Counted from the first letter of the stretch, positions 13,276 to 24,588 are shown. The stretch is DNA of 64,000 bases from Proteles cristata cristata (GCA_017311185.1 JAESUZ010000771.1:1124001-1188000), one strand, 5' to 3'. The notes: generated from the sequence alone by a model not told the origin. Numbers and translations are program-made.

Positions 13276-13489
13276 TTTAAAAAAACGTTAATTTTGAGAG
13301 AGAGAAAGTACACATGCACCCACATGAGCAGGAGAGGGGAAGAAAGGGGGAGACAGGATTCTAAATGGGTTTTGCACTAACAGCTGGAAGCTTGATATGG
13401 GTCTCGATTTCATGAACCAAATCTTGAGATCATGACCTGATCTCAAGCAAAGTTGGATGCTTGACTGACAGAGCCAGCCAGATGCCCCC
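13276..13489 (-). mobile_element. Can-SINE, old, diverged
   Basis: Minus-strand SINE with a degraded GA-rich tail side and a head reading GAGCCAGCCAGATGCCCC. Many substitutions relative to the young copies. Confidence 0.85.
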
Positions 13490-13663
13490 CACTGCTTCAC
13501 TTGTAGTCTGCATGTGTCTTTAGGTCTGAAATGAGTCTCAGGTAGGCAACAAGCATATAGATGTGTCTTGCTTTTTTTTATCCATTCTGTCATACCATGT
13601 CTTTTGATTGGAGTGTTTAGTCCATTTACATTTGAAATAATTTTTGATAGAATGTATTCATTG

Positions 13664-13874
13664 ACATTTTATTTATTAAAGTTTACTTATTTTGAGAACA
13701 AGAGAGCAGGGGTGGAGCAGAGAGACAGACAAAGAGAAGGAGAGAGAGAGAGAATCCCAAGCAGTCTGCAGGTTGTCAGCACAGAGCCTGATGCAGGGCT
13801 CAAGCTTATGAACTGTGAGATCATAACCTGAGCTGAAGTCAGACTCTTACCCAACTGGGCCACCCAGGCACCCT
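13664..13874 (-). mobile_element. Can-SINE, old
   Basis: Minus-strand SINE from TTTATTTATTAAAGTTTACT to GGGCCACCCAGGCACCC, with GA-rich middle and GTCAGCACAGAGCCTGATG. Confidence 0.86.
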
Positions 13875-14273
13875 GCCGTTTTGTTTCTTGTTTAATGGTT
13901 GTTTTCGTAGTTCTTCTCTTTTCCTTTCTTCTCTTACTCTTCTCTCTCAGTTAGTAATATACTTGGATTCTTTTATCTTAATTGTTTGCATACCTACCAC
14001 TGGTTTTTGCTATAGAAAGCAATTTTTATAACAAAAACAAAACTACAAAAGTCACAATCCATCTGGCCAATTGAAAGTTACTCTATCCTAAACTTTTTGG
14101 CAAACACTAAATAGTCACATCTTAGACACCACACCAAAAAAAAAAAAAAAATGCTCTGGCATTATTAAAAAATAAAACAAGTGCCCTGGGTTAGAGGCAT
14201 CAGAAAGTAGCAGCTTCATCTGGACAGGAATAGTTTAAATGAGAATGTTGTCCAGGTTAAGGTTTGGTAGATT

Positions 14274-14470
14274 ATTTATTTATTTATTTATTTATTTGTT
14301 CATTTTGGGGAAAGCACAAGCATTTTGGGGAGGAGATGAGCGATGGGAACAGAGGATATGAGGCGGGCTCTGCACTGGCAGGCTGACAGTAGTGGGCGAT
14401 GTACACCTCAAATCCACAAACCATGAGATGAAGTCAGAAGCTCAACTGACTGAGCCGCCCAGGTGCCCCT
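14274..14470 (-). mobile_element. Can-SINE, old
   Basis: Minus-strand SINE with (TTTA)n left end and GAGCCGCCCAGGTGCCCC head. Perfect 13-bp target duplication GGTTTGGTAGATT (14261-14273 and 14471-14483). Confidence 0.9.
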
Positions 14471-14483
14471 GGTTTGGTAGATT

Positions 14484-15135
14484 TATAAACAAGGTTAGGT
14501 AGGAAAGGCTACTCCACATACACTATTAACCTGTGAGCATGTTATTCTTAACCTGTGAAACAAAGGAAGAAAACTTTATAAACAAGCTGAGACTGTCCTT
14601 CTTTTATTTAACATAAAACCACTGGAAGAAAAAGAATACTTTGGGTGGAAGTGGAAAGTTCTGATGCCTTGAAATTGTTTCAGTACTTTTTCTAATACTT
14701 CAGGCATCAACTAGCGGAACCGAAAATACAAAATATCTTAAACTCTTTGGTCCACATCCCACATCTTCCTCTGTTCTCAGAGCTGAGGCATACAATGTAA
14801 ACTAATGATCATACATTTATGCACACAGCCGCCTGCCCCACCCTGTACAAACCAACTGAGCTATTTTCTGAATCAAATTTGCACAACTCTAAAGAAAAAA
14901 AGCTTCAAAGAACAGGATGTTTTTCAGGGCAGGGTTTTTAGAAGCAATGTTGACTTGCCCTGTTTTAGGCTTTTTCAGTGTTTATTTTGCTTTCTTTGGT
15001 AGCTAACAGTTTGGTAATGAGCTCATCATCTGGTATAGGAAGGTCAGATTTTTACATCTTCAGTACTGAATCTGGTAATCTATTGCTGCAGAGGAGAGAA
15101 GCATTTCTGGCTCATTAAAATAAATCCTCATGGTG
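14484..15135. other. Single-copy-looking intergenic DNA, unassigned
   Basis: AT-rich sequence without a repeat I recognise. A 28-codon open stretch on the minus strand (about 15051-14965, containing PDDELITKLLATKESK) ends in TAA, but a stop lies directly upstream and I cannot match it to a gene. Confidence 0.4.
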
Positions 15136-15345
15136 GGGTGCCTGGGTGGCTCAGTCATTAAAATGTCTGACTCTTGATTTCAGCCCAGGTAATCATCTCA
15201 TGGATCATGGGTTTGAGCCCCACATCAGGCTCTGTGCTGACAGCAGGGACACTTCTCGGGATTCTCTCTGCCCCTCCCCAGCTCATGTGCTTTCTCTCTT
15301 TCAAAAATTAATGAATAAACTTAAAAATCTATATCCTCATAGTTT
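15136..15345 (+). mobile_element. Can-SINE, old
   Basis: Plus-strand SINE from GGGGTGCCTGGGTGGCTCAG to an AATAAACTTAAAAA tail, lacking part of the CT-rich middle. Target duplication about AATCCTCAT / TATCCTCAT. Confidence 0.88.
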
Positions 15346-15565
15346 GAGGATCAGCTAATTTTCTTGCTACAATACCTGAAAAAGAAAACTGAATTCCCCT
15401 GAAGAGGTCTAGATCAAGATGGATGGTTTTATCAATATCCTATCAGTAAAGACATAATTCAACAGATTATAATTACAAAATTTAAAAATTATATAGTTGT
15501 AAGTCAGGTTGTCATTAAGTTAAGTCTACTACATTTCACTTTGGCAGCCCGTGTAAAATATAACC

Positions 15566-15785
15566 TGGAGAGCCTGGGTGGCTCAGTTGGTGAAGTGTCT
15601 GACTGGCTCGGTCATGATCTTGCTGTTCATGGATTCGAGACCCAGGCTGGGCTCTGTGCTGACAGTGTGGAGCCTGGAGCCTGCTTCAGATTCTGTGTCT
15701 CCCTCTCTCTCTGCTCTTCTTCTGCTCATTCTCTCTCTCTCTCTCTCTCAAAAATAAATATAAACATTAAAAAATTTAAAAAATG
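15566..15785 (+). mobile_element. Can-SINE, old
   Basis: Plus-strand SINE from GAGAGCCTGGGTGGCTCAG to a (CT)n stretch and AAATAAATATAAACATT tail. Confidence 0.88.
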
Positions 15786-16256
15786 TAAGCTAACTCACTG
15801 TGCTAGGACCTTGAAACATGATCTACTCAGCAAGCAGGACTCTCTTCCTGCCACTTTCTTATCTTTTGATTTGAGCTTCTGAAATGAGCCCATAATGTAG
15901 ACATAAGAAGCTAGTTTTCCTGTCTAAAAGTAGGAAGGAAATGAATAACTATTTCCCCAAGCAAATTTTTAAAAAGTAAGAGAAAAGAACATTTCAACCA
16001 GACTCCTTTCTTCTGATCCATTTGACAGCGGATTCCATGTGATCTCGGGGTAGACGTCATTACGGAGCATGATTAAACACTGGTAGCTGTCTATGCACGT
16101 GACTAGTTTCCCTGTCTGTCCTCCTGCTTCAGTGCCAGTATAAGAATGCAAATCCTATGTGGGCAGGTTTTTAAAGTTGGTGAGAAAATTTTATTCAATT
16201 CTGGCTAAAGTTTATCATATTATTTTTCCAAGTGAGCCCTTAGATTTATTGCCATT
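15786..16256. other. Intergenic DNA, nothing recognised
   Basis: No repeat, conserved reading frame or RNA gene seen. It ends at the target site of the plus-strand L1. Confidence 0.5.
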
Positions 16257-16269
16257 GAAAAATCCCAGT

Positions 16270-18348
16270 TAGATGTCCACTCTCACCACTGTTGTTTAAC
16301 ATATTGCTGGAAGTCCTAGCATCAGCCATCAGACAACAAAAGGAAATCAAAGGCATCTGAATTGGCCAAGAAGAAGTCAAACTTTCACTTTTTGCAGACG
16401 ACATGATACTCTACATAGAAAACCCGACAGACTCCACCGGAAGCCTACTAGAACAGATCCATGAATTCAGCAAAGTTGCAGGGTACAAAATGAATGTACA
16501 GAAATTGGTTGCATTTTTATACACCAATAATGAAGCAACAGAAAGAGAAATCAAGAAACTGATCCCATTCACAATTGCACAAAAAAACCATAAAATGCCT
16601 AGGAATAAACCTAACCAAAGATATAGGAGGTCTGTATGATGAAAACTACAGAAAACTTCTGAAGGAAATTGAAGATACAAAGAAATGGAAAAACATTCCA
16701 TGCTCATGGATTGGAAGAATAAATATTGTTAAAATGTTAATACTATCCAAAGCAATCTACACATTGAATGCAATCCCAAACGAAATTGCACCAGCATTCT
16801 TCTCAAAGCTAGAACAAACTATCCTAAAATTTGTATGGAACCACAAAAGACCCCAAATAGCCAAAGTAATATTGAAGAAGAAAACCAAAACGGGAGGCAT
16901 CACCATCCCAGACTTTAGCCTCTACTACAAAGCTATCATCATCAAGACAGTATGTTTTATTGGCACAAAAACAGGCACACAGACCAATGGAATAGAATAG
17001 AGAACTCAGAATTGGACCCACAAATGTATGGCCAACTAATCTTTGACAAAGCAGGAAAGAGTATCCAATGGAAAAAAGACAACCTCTTTAACTGTTGGTG
17101 CTGGGAGAACTGGACAGCAACATGCAGAAGAATGAAACTAGATCATTTTCTCACACCATACATAAAAATAAACTCAAAATGGATAAAGGACCCGAACGAG
17201 ACAGGAAACCAAACCCTAGAAGAGAAAGCAGGAAACAACCTCCTTGACCTCAACCACAGCAATTTCTTACTGGACACATCCCCCAAAGGCAAGGGAATCA
17301 AGAACAAAAGTGAACTATTGGGACCTCATCAAGATAAAAAGCTTCTGCACAGCAAAGGAAACAATCCATAAAACTAATAGGCAACTGACAGAATGGGAAA
17401 AGATAGTTGCAAATGACATATCAGATAAAGGGCTAGTATCCAAAATCTATAAGGAACTCACTAAATTCCACACCCAAAAAACAAATAATCCAGTGAAGAA
17501 ATGGGCAGAAGATGTGAACAGACACTTCTCCAAAGAGGACATCCAGATGGCCAATAGACCCATGAAACGATGCTCATGGGGGAACGATGCTCCCTCATCA
17601 GGGAAATACAAATCAAAACCACACTGAGATACCACCTCACGCCAGTCAGAGTGGCTAAAATGAACAAATCAGGAGACTATAGATGCTGGCGAGGATGTGG
17701 AGAAACGGGCACCCTCTTACACTGTTGGTGGGAATGTAAACTGGTGCAGCCCCTCTGGAAAAGTGTGGAAGTTCCTCAGAAAATGAACAATAGAACTCCC
17801 CTACGACCCAGCAATATCATTGCTAGGAATTTACCCAAGGGATACAGGAGTGCTATTGCATAGGGGCACATGGACCCCAATGTTCATAGCAGCACTCTCA
17901 ACAATAGCCAAATCATGGAAAGAGCCTAGGTGTCCATCAACTGATGAATGGATCAAGAAGCTGTGGTTTATCCATACAATGGAATACTACATGGCAATGA
18001 GAAAGAATGAAATCTGGCCATGTGTAGCAACATGGATGGAGCTTGAGGGTGTTATGCTGAGCGATATAAGTCAGGCAGAGAAGGACAGCTACCATATGTT
18101 TGCACGTATAGGAGGATTAGGAGGAACTTAATGGAGAAGGAGAGGGAGAGGAGAAGAGGAAGAATAGTTGGGGAGAGGGAGGGAGGCCATGAGAGACTCT
18201 TGAATGCTGAGAACAAACTGGAGGGCTGATGGGAGTGGGGGAGAGGGGAAGGGGGGTGATGGGCATGGAGGAGGGCACTTGTGGAGATGAGCACTAGGTG
18301 TTGCATGGAAACCAACTTGATGATAAACTATTTAAGAAAAAAAAAAAA
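16270..18348 (+). mobile_element. 5'-truncated LINE-1 (copy D, about 2.1 kb)
   Basis: Plus-strand L1 starting inside ORF2 (GATGTCCACTCTCACCACTG) and ending in an A-rich tail after GATGATAAACTATTTAAG. Perfect 13-bp target duplication GAAAAATCCCAGT (16257-16269 and 18349-18361). ORF2 fragments at 16403-17627 read [25 protein letters not shown] and [15 protein letters not shown] text, and 17820-18131 covers the end of the coding region (TPMFIAALSTIAKSW). Multiple frameshifts; 5' truncation is the usual outcome of target-primed reverse transcription. Confidence 0.95.
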
Positions 18349-18400
18349 GAAAAATCCCAGTCAACTTGAAAGTGAATTCTTAAAGATACCAATGATTTTA

Positions 18401-18606
18401 GGGGCACCTGGGAGGCTCTGTCGGTTAAGCACTGAACTCTTGAATTTAGCTCAAGTCATGATCTCATGGTTTAGGAGATCGAGCCCTGTGTTGTGCTCTG
18501 CGCTCTCAGCGCAGAGCCTCTTGGGATTCTCATTCTCCTTCTCTCTATGCCTCTCCCCTGTTCTCTCTCTCTCAAAAATAAATAAATAAACTCAAAAAAA
18601 AAAAGT
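18401..18606 (+). mobile_element. Can-SINE, old
   Basis: Plus-strand SINE from GGGGCACCTGGGAGGCTCTG to AAATAAATAAATAAACTC plus A-tail. Imperfect target duplication TAAAGATACCAATGATTTA / TAAAGATGCCCATGATTTA. Confidence 0.9.
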
Positions 18607-18625
18607 TAAAGATGCCCATGATTTA

Positions 18626-19552
18626 AAAATTTGCCCTTTGACAAGGAATATGCTGCATGTCCCTGGGTGACTATGGTTACTGCCACACTGTATTCTAGTT
18701 ATAGGCCAGCCTAGGGAAGTGCGGGCTGAATATGGCTACTTTTGCCACAAAACCTCCAGCTGAAACAGAATCAAGGTGGTTGAGAAGTAGACAAGCACTG
18801 TTTGCATATAAATGTGTTTACACAGAAAGAGAACATCGGATCTACCGTGTCAGTCTGGTGGAGAGAGGTGGTCAAGTGATGTCAGTTTTTAGTAAAAATC
18901 AACAGATTAATTGTCCAAACTTTTCCAGATTCCAATTGGCTAATTTAGGATCAAACAGATGTGCTAGCCTAATCACAATGAAGTGACCATGATCTTGACT
19001 GCATTTATGTAAACATACAAATGTTTACTACCAGTAGAAGGATTTTCTCATTTACCTCTTTGCTCAAGAAGAGTGAGATTTTATTTTGTTCATAATTTCC
19101 CCTAAGTGGATGATGGTAGAATTGAACAAACTAGCATAGGTCAGTTTATTACCTTGCACAATGTAACATGCTGATGTAGTCTGATTTATGGTAGACACTA
19201 TATATAAATGAGAAAGCTGAAGTCTTCTGTACTCCCATGATGCTATCGTTTTTGGTTCAGAAATAATGGTTAAAAGGTGGAATCCAACTTTTTCTGGTCA
19301 TATATGGATGCCGCCAAAAGAAAAAAGGCTTCTCAGATTTCAGCGGACACTATTGTAAATTGGCAGTTGGAAACGTTCAGTGTAAAACCTCATCTTAACA
19401 AGAGAAACTCAATTAGAGTCCAAAGTAGTGAAGTTTTTTTCTGCTGTCTGACCGTCACGTGTACGCTCCCAGGAAAGGCCTGACTCCCTCATAAATCGTG
19501 TGACCCAGAGACACTCACACGGTGTTGCCTAAGTGCATTCTGTGACAGGCAA
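18626..19552. other. Intergenic DNA, nothing recognised
   Basis: No repeat, exon or RNA gene that I can support on either strand. Confidence 0.5.
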
Positions 19553-19571
19553 TAAAGTCTCGAGACTTCTT

Positions 19572-19801
19572 TTTTTTTTTTATTTTTTTTTTATGTTTTA
19601 TTTATTTCTAGGAGAGAGAGAGAGAAGACAGCATGAGCAGGGGGAGGGTCAGAGAGAGAGGGAGTCACAGACTGAAACAGGCTCCAGGCTCTGAGCTGGC
19701 AGTCAGCACAGGGCCCGACGCGGGGCTCGAACCCACGAACCGCGAGATCATGACCTAAGCGAAAGTCGGACGCTTAACCGACTAAGCCACCCAGGCGCCC
19801 C
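19572..19801 (-). mobile_element. Can-SINE, young type
   Basis: Minus-strand SINE flanked by a perfect 19-bp duplication TAAAGTCTCGAGACTTCTT (19553-19571 and 19802-19820). The target itself is partly palindromic (AAGTCTCGAGACTT). Carries the GGCAGTCAGCACAG block and the TTTATTTCTAGGAGAGAG end of the young group. Confidence 0.96.
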
Positions 19802-19820
19802 TAAAGTCTCGAGACTTCTT

Positions 19821-20245
19821 AAGGCCAAAAGGCTTGCTCCTCGTCTTCCTGAGGACCTCTACCATTTGATGAAGAAAAGCTCTTGCTGTTCGAATGCATC
19901 TTGAGAGGAACAGAAAGGGTAAGAATGCTAAATTCTGACTGATTCTCCTAGAGAATCACTAGTTGGCTCCATATTATAAGATCAAGCGAGTCCTTCCCGC
20001 CCTTCACACCCCAGTTTGGAGATACGAGTCATCCACAGCCTCTGCCCTGGTTGCATAACTGTGTCCGCGTGTTCCAGCAATAAAATCATTGTCTAACTAG
20101 AAAGAGAAAGTAGCTGAGGAAAAGTCAGGTGTATGATGCTGAAAAGTCTACCATGTGAGGCTGTAAAAATATACACCGTGGCTCCGTCCACCACCCTATC
20201 TCCTGAAGAGCTGCCTGCAGCCATCACAGCTGTGGAGAGAAAGAA
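19821..20245. other. Intergenic DNA, nothing recognised
   Basis: No feature found between the SINE and the T-rich tail of the FNBP1 pseudogene. Confidence 0.5.
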
Positions 20246-21410
20246 TTCCAGTTTTTTGTTTTTGTTTGTTTGTTTGTTTTTTACAAAGTCTTAGAAGTGA
20301 TAGTAAATATCCATCCTAGCACCTTTGGAATTTTTGTCCAGACTTTGACAGAGGAAATGGGAGTGTAGCCCTTTTCATTTTCTTTCTCCCAGGGCCGATT
20401 TATCTTTAGTTTCCTCTGTAATGTGCGGTGTGTAACGTACGGTGTTTCTGCTTCAGCTGCAGTGAGGGTCCCTACCTTCCTCCCTTCCATACGCACAGAG
20501 CTTTACAAGGTTCTGTGGTGGGAAAGGGTTCCTTGTCATCAAACTCCTAGTTAAGGTCCGCGCCCAGAACCTACCTCTCCCGACTTGGCTCCTGGGTGTC
20601 ACTGCCGCCTGTGTTCCCCTGGGCTCGTGCACCATTATTTAGGGTTTGGGGGTTTGGTACATTTTACTCTGTTGTCAGGCCCATTTGCTTGGTGCTGGGA
20701 GCCTGCCTTCAACCTCAGGCAGCCGGGCTTAGTCACAGTTTTTGTGTATTTTTGGCCGACTGTTAATTTGTGCCCCAAACTGGCTAGGTCTCCTAGCTGA
20801 TTCTTTGGAGTCATTCTTCATCTTTGTTATGCCGTCCCTTTGATCCATCTCCCTCTGGATTTCTTTATTTAGTTCACTGACTTTCTTTTATTGCTTCTTC
20901 TTTGTTGAGGTGGAGGTTTACTGAAATCCTCTGGTGTTGCACCCCCCGAACTTGCGGCTTTTGAAGTGAATTTGGGACTTGAATATCATGAATTCAGTAA
21001 AGCAATGAACTCCTTTTTCTATTCGGAGTGCACTTCTGTGGCCCAGCGTCGTCCTCGGAGGTCTCCTGGAGGCTCAGACTCTGACCTCACAGTTTCTATT
21101 ATCAGCTGTGACACTTTCCCGATCTCTGATTCAGCTGCCTTTAGGATTCTGAGAACTTTCCCTCAGTTGCTATTGCTCATTGATCACCCTCTGCACGTCT
21201 TCAGCGATTGTCCAGTTCTCACCATCTTTCTGGCCTCCATCTCTTGTATCTTCCTCAAGATGTTGGAAATATGAAGATGGTAGTTTGCATGCAGCTCATG
21301 GTAGCCTTTCCCAGAGAACTGATGAGTATTCTGCTTTGCCGTCCTCTGCCATCGGTGATGGCTTTGAGCCTGTTGGTGTGCCTTCTCTCCATCTACTCTT
21401 TAAAACATTC
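20246..21410 (-). pseudogene. FNBP1P: Processed pseudogene of an FNBP1-family F-BAR/SH3 protein
   Basis: Read on the minus strand with several frameshifts, this stretch keeps the order of FNBP1 (FBP17). The end of the F-BAR domain appears at about 21253-21227 (KIQEMEARK), then AAESEIG and EPPGDL near 21130-21060. The HR1 region starts at 20940-20892 (ATPEDFSKPPPQQRR). The linker has EFDDKEPFP near 20548-20522, and the C-terminal SH3 domain appears as GTLTAAEAETPYV and NEKGYTPISSVKVW near 20460-20340. Real FNBP1 uses many exons; here everything is collapsed into 1.1 kb without introns and ends in a degraded A-rich tail (T/G-rich on plus at 20249-20281). The N-terminal F-BAR part is missing and the proline-rich linker is short. 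Stops and frameshifts show it is dead. FNBP1 fits the SH3 tail better than FNBP1L or TRIP10. Identification is by remembered protein sequence. Confidence 0.78.
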
Positions 21411-21413
21411 CTG

Positions 21414-21633
21414 GGGCACCTGGGTGGCTTAGTCGGTTAAGCGTCTGTCTTTCACTTGGGTCACGATCTCGCGGTTCGTGGGTTCGAGCCCCGCGTCGGG
21501 CTCTGTGCTGGCTGCCAGCTCGGAGCCTGGAGCCTGTTTCAGTCTGTGACTCCCTCTCTCTCTGACCCTCCCCTGCTCACGCTGTCTCTCTCCCTTTCCT
21601 AGAAATAAAAATATTTAAAAAAAAATAAAAAAA
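21414..21633 (+). mobile_element. Can-SINE, young type
   Basis: Plus-strand SINE at the 5' edge of the FNBP1 pseudogene. Perfect 13-bp duplication TAAAACATTCCTG (21401-21413 and 21634-21646). Middle reads GCTGGCTGCCAGCTCGGAGC; tail CCTAGAAATAAAAATATTTA. Confidence 0.95.
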
Positions 21634-21648
21634 TAAAACATTCCTGTC

Positions 21649-21702
21649 AGGGGCGCCTGGGTGGCGTCAATCGCTTAACCGACTGAGCCACCCAGGCACC
21701 CC
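21649..21702. repeat. Inverted pair of SINE 5' heads (hairpin)
   Basis: A plus-oriented head GGGGCGCCTGGGTGGC is followed after 19 bp by a minus-oriented head GAGCCACCCAGGCACCCC. The middles of both elements are missing. The arms pair over about 15 bp. It directly follows the right target duplication of the SINE at 21414-21633. Confidence 0.85.
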
Positions 21703-22470
21703 CAAAACGTCAGTTCTAAGTAACTTATAAATTTAACGTGAGTCAAATAAACGTATCAACAAGTATTTTTCCCCCCTGGCACTAGGCAAGTTCATTCCAA
21801 AGTTCGTATAGAAAAATAAACCTGCAGGAACAGCTAGGAAACTCCTGAAAAAAGAAGAGCAATGTGAGTACACCAGCTGTTAACTAACAACTAGATGTTA
21901 CAATGTACTGTAAATATTAATACTCAAATACACTCTACAACTGCCCTGTCGTGTGGGCCTGGTCACAGGCGTGTGGCACCCGGCACAGCAGCTGCCAAGA
22001 GCAAGGTGAGAGGCTCTGAGATGTGAGGCAGAGGCTTTCGCTCTGGGTTTCAAAGGCGAACATGCCGAAGAGTCAGAACATCTTTGCACAATGTGTCTCC
22101 AGGTGATGAGTCTCCTGAAGTTCATTTCCAGGACTCTCCCTTCTTGGTGGAATGAGCCTTGGACGTATCAGCTCTCATCTGACCTCGTTCAGAATAGTTC
22201 TGTTCCCAGAGACCTTTGATTATGGATTCAGAACCAGTTCTTCTGTGTCCTCTAACGGGGAACTCTCCGTATTCCCAGGAGGCACGTCAGCGCTGTATCC
22301 TCACGGTCTTTTATGGCCTCATGCCTCTTTCTGAGTATTCCTTCCCGTTAAATAGCCATTTGCTGATCTACTGTGGTTATTCTGTTCTCTGCACATCAGT
22401 TATGCTTAGAGCCTAGATGCTATTGGTTCATTATCTAGTAATCTTGATTTTGTTGAGTAGCGGTGATAGT
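21703..22470. other. Intergenic DNA with a possible L1 ORF2 scrap
   Basis: At about 21783-21850 the plus strand resembles an ancient L1 ORF2 segment (CAAGTTCATTCCAAAGTTCG.. followed by CCTGAAAAAAGAAGAGCAA). The remainder shows no repeat or gene that I recognise. Confidence 0.4.
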
Positions 22471-22480
22471 CTTTTTAATC

Positions 22481-22711
22481 CTTTTTTTTAATATAATTTT
22501 TTAAAATGTTTATTTCTAGAAGAGAGAGAGAGAGAGACAGCGTGAGCAGGGGAGGGTCAGAGAGAGAGGGAGTCACAGACTCTGAAACAGGCTCCAGGCT
22601 CTGAGCTGGCAGTCAGCACAGAGCCCGACGCGGGGCTCGAACCCACGAACCGCGAGATCATGACCTAAGCGAAAGTCGGACTCTTAACCGACTAAGCCAC
22701 CCAGGCGCCCC
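22481..22711 (-). mobile_element. Can-SINE, young type
   Basis: Minus-strand SINE, close to consensus, with target duplication CTTTTTAATC (22471-22480 and 22712-22721) continuing into T-rich sequence. Confidence 0.94.
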
Positions 22712-22721
22712 CTTTTTAATC

Positions 22722-23525
22722 TTTTTTGAGAATAAACCGCAATCACAAAAGGATAGACTGTATCCTTTTAAATTGCTTGCAAAGGACATTGCTAGTCTGA
22801 ATTCTTAATGTTTGTTGTTCTTTGTGCAGTGGAAGTTTTTCTTTGGTTTCAGATAACTTGTCTCGCTGTTTATTCATACTTCTTTGAATAAAGTCTTGCT
22901 GATCTTTTTCTTATTGATAATTTATTTGGAGTAGTTTCATAGTTTGCGTAAATATTTTAATAGATTTTAAAAGGAACGAGCTCTCGGTGGTATTATTGGA
23001 CTACCATTATTAGCCTGAAAGACCCTTCATATTCGAGGAGCCCCTGGGAGGCACTGAGGAGATAAGGAGGTAACAGACCCCACATGGTCCATAGTGGCCC
23101 AGAGATATGAGCTGAGCCCGATTCTGCAGTGCTTTGGGCCAAGGTCAGGATGTTGCCCCTTAGCCTGAGAGCTTTACCAAACAGGGAGCATTGAGGAATA
23201 TTACAGGGAGATAGTATCATCTGATTTCGTTTTCAGGAAGATTATCTGGGTAAGATTGCGTTTGGTGAGCTGAGCAGAGACCTGACATGGAGGCTGGACA
23301 GCAGGCTTTCAAATATCAACACTTGCTGAAAAGCGCGAGAGCGCAAGTCTTCCTGCAGAGCCGCCTTGTTGCAACCTGCGCCTCTTGTGCCCACAGACCC
23401 CCAGGCTGCTGACCACGCCTTAGGCTCTGCTCAGAGGTAGGTTCCTGCCAGTGAGAACACTGTGTGTCCTTTGGGTACATGGCTCCTAAGGTGCAGAAGG
23501 AGCACCTTCCGGGTGTGGCCGGACA
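22722..23525. other. Intergenic DNA, possibly containing an L2 remnant
   Basis: At about 23215-23310 the text TCATCTGATTTCGTTTTCAG..GAAGATTATCTGGG resembles the antisense of an L2 consensus, but the match is weak. No gene seen. Confidence 0.3.
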
Positions 23526-23634
23526 GGACACGGGCTTTGGTGTCAGACGCACGTAGGTTTTAGTCTGGGTTTTGCCACTTCCTAGCTGGATGGTCTTGGG
23601 CAAGTCACTTAATCTTCTGAAAGGTCTCATTTTT
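23526..23634 (+). mobile_element. MIR element
   Basis: Contains the MIR core in order: GGTGTCAGACGCACGTAGG, GGGTTTTGCCACTTCCTAGC and GGTCTTGGGCAAGTCACTTA, then ATCTTCTGAAAGGTCTCATTT. An ancient tRNA-derived mammalian SINE. Confidence 0.88.
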
Positions 23635-24189
23635 AGACCAAGTTATGAGGCCCTCTGCCCTGGGCCACCAGCTTTAGAAGGCACTGCTGTGGCCCTCTTC
23701 CAGCATACCCTTACCCATGGTGGGGAGGAGTCCATGTCAATGATCAAGGCCCACGTGGTAGTCCATATGAATGGTGCCCCCCCAGACTTGTGCAGTGCAC
23801 ACCCTGTGCAGCTGCAAGGTGTGAGCTGCTAATAATTTTGGTGAGGAGGAGCAGGATTGAGGACACTGAGGGGGTAAAATCCAGACTTGGTAAGTGTCAG
23901 TATTTGACCAGGAGAATGATGGGGCCATTAACAGCCAAAGAAAAATATGGCAGAGAGTCAAGACTCAATTTTTGGTGTGTTAAGACTTCGGTCCTGCAAA
24001 ACAGCTACCCAGAGCTACCCAGCAGCCTGAATTCATGAGGAAGATCAGAGCTAGACATGGCTTTGGAAACCATCAGATTGGGGTCATAGTTGAGGCCTAG
24101 TGGGTGTATGAGGCCTCAGAAGGAAAGCCTATAGGCCATAGGAAGGACTGAGATGATCCTCTTGGGAGTGTCTCTATTTATCTTACATT
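23635..24189. other. Intergenic DNA, nothing recognised
   Basis: No gene, RNA or clear repeat between the MIR and the 3' end of the old L1. Confidence 0.45.
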
Positions 24190-24588
24190 TTTAGTTTATT
24201 TTAATTCCAATAAACATGCAGTGCTAAATTAGTTTCAGGTGTACAGTATAGTGATTCAGCAATTCTATATGTTACTCATTGCTCATCAAGAGAAATGTAC
24301 TCCTAATCCCCTTCGTCTATTTCAACCATTCCCGCCCTCACTCACTTCCCCTCTGGTAAACATCTCTTTGTTCTTTATGGCTAAGAGCCATTTTTTTCAT
24401 TTGTCTCTTTTACATTCCTTTGTTTTGTTTCTTAAATTCCATTTATGAGTGAAATCATGTGGTTTTTGTCTTTTTCTGACTTAATTTGCTTGGTATTATA
24501 CTCTGTAGATCTATCCCTATTGTTGCAAAGGGTGAGATTTCATTCCTTTTTGTGGCTGAATAATATACCTGTGTGTGTGTATAAAGAT

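Larger units (their letters stand above)
12478..13985 (-). mobile_element. Older LINE-1 remnant (copy G), host of L1 copy A
   Basis: Fragments at 12478-12508, 12737-12930, 13151-13275, 13490-13663 and 13875-13985 match antisense L1 ORF2 endonuclease and upstream sequence. Typical motifs are TGTCTTTTGATTGGAG at about 13600 and the TTAAAGT.TCCTA.TATTATT block. It is clearly more diverged than copies A-C and is broken by four SINEs and a 38-bp tandem duplication. Copy A seems to have inserted into it, since L1 endonuclease-region sequence begins directly at the 5' edge of copy A. Confidence 0.7.

Noticed and set aside
14965..15054. 28-codon stretch with PDDELITKLLATKESK that looks like a protein C-terminus
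   Set aside because: A stop codon lies immediately upstream, no convincing splice acceptor is present, and I could not identify a parent gene.
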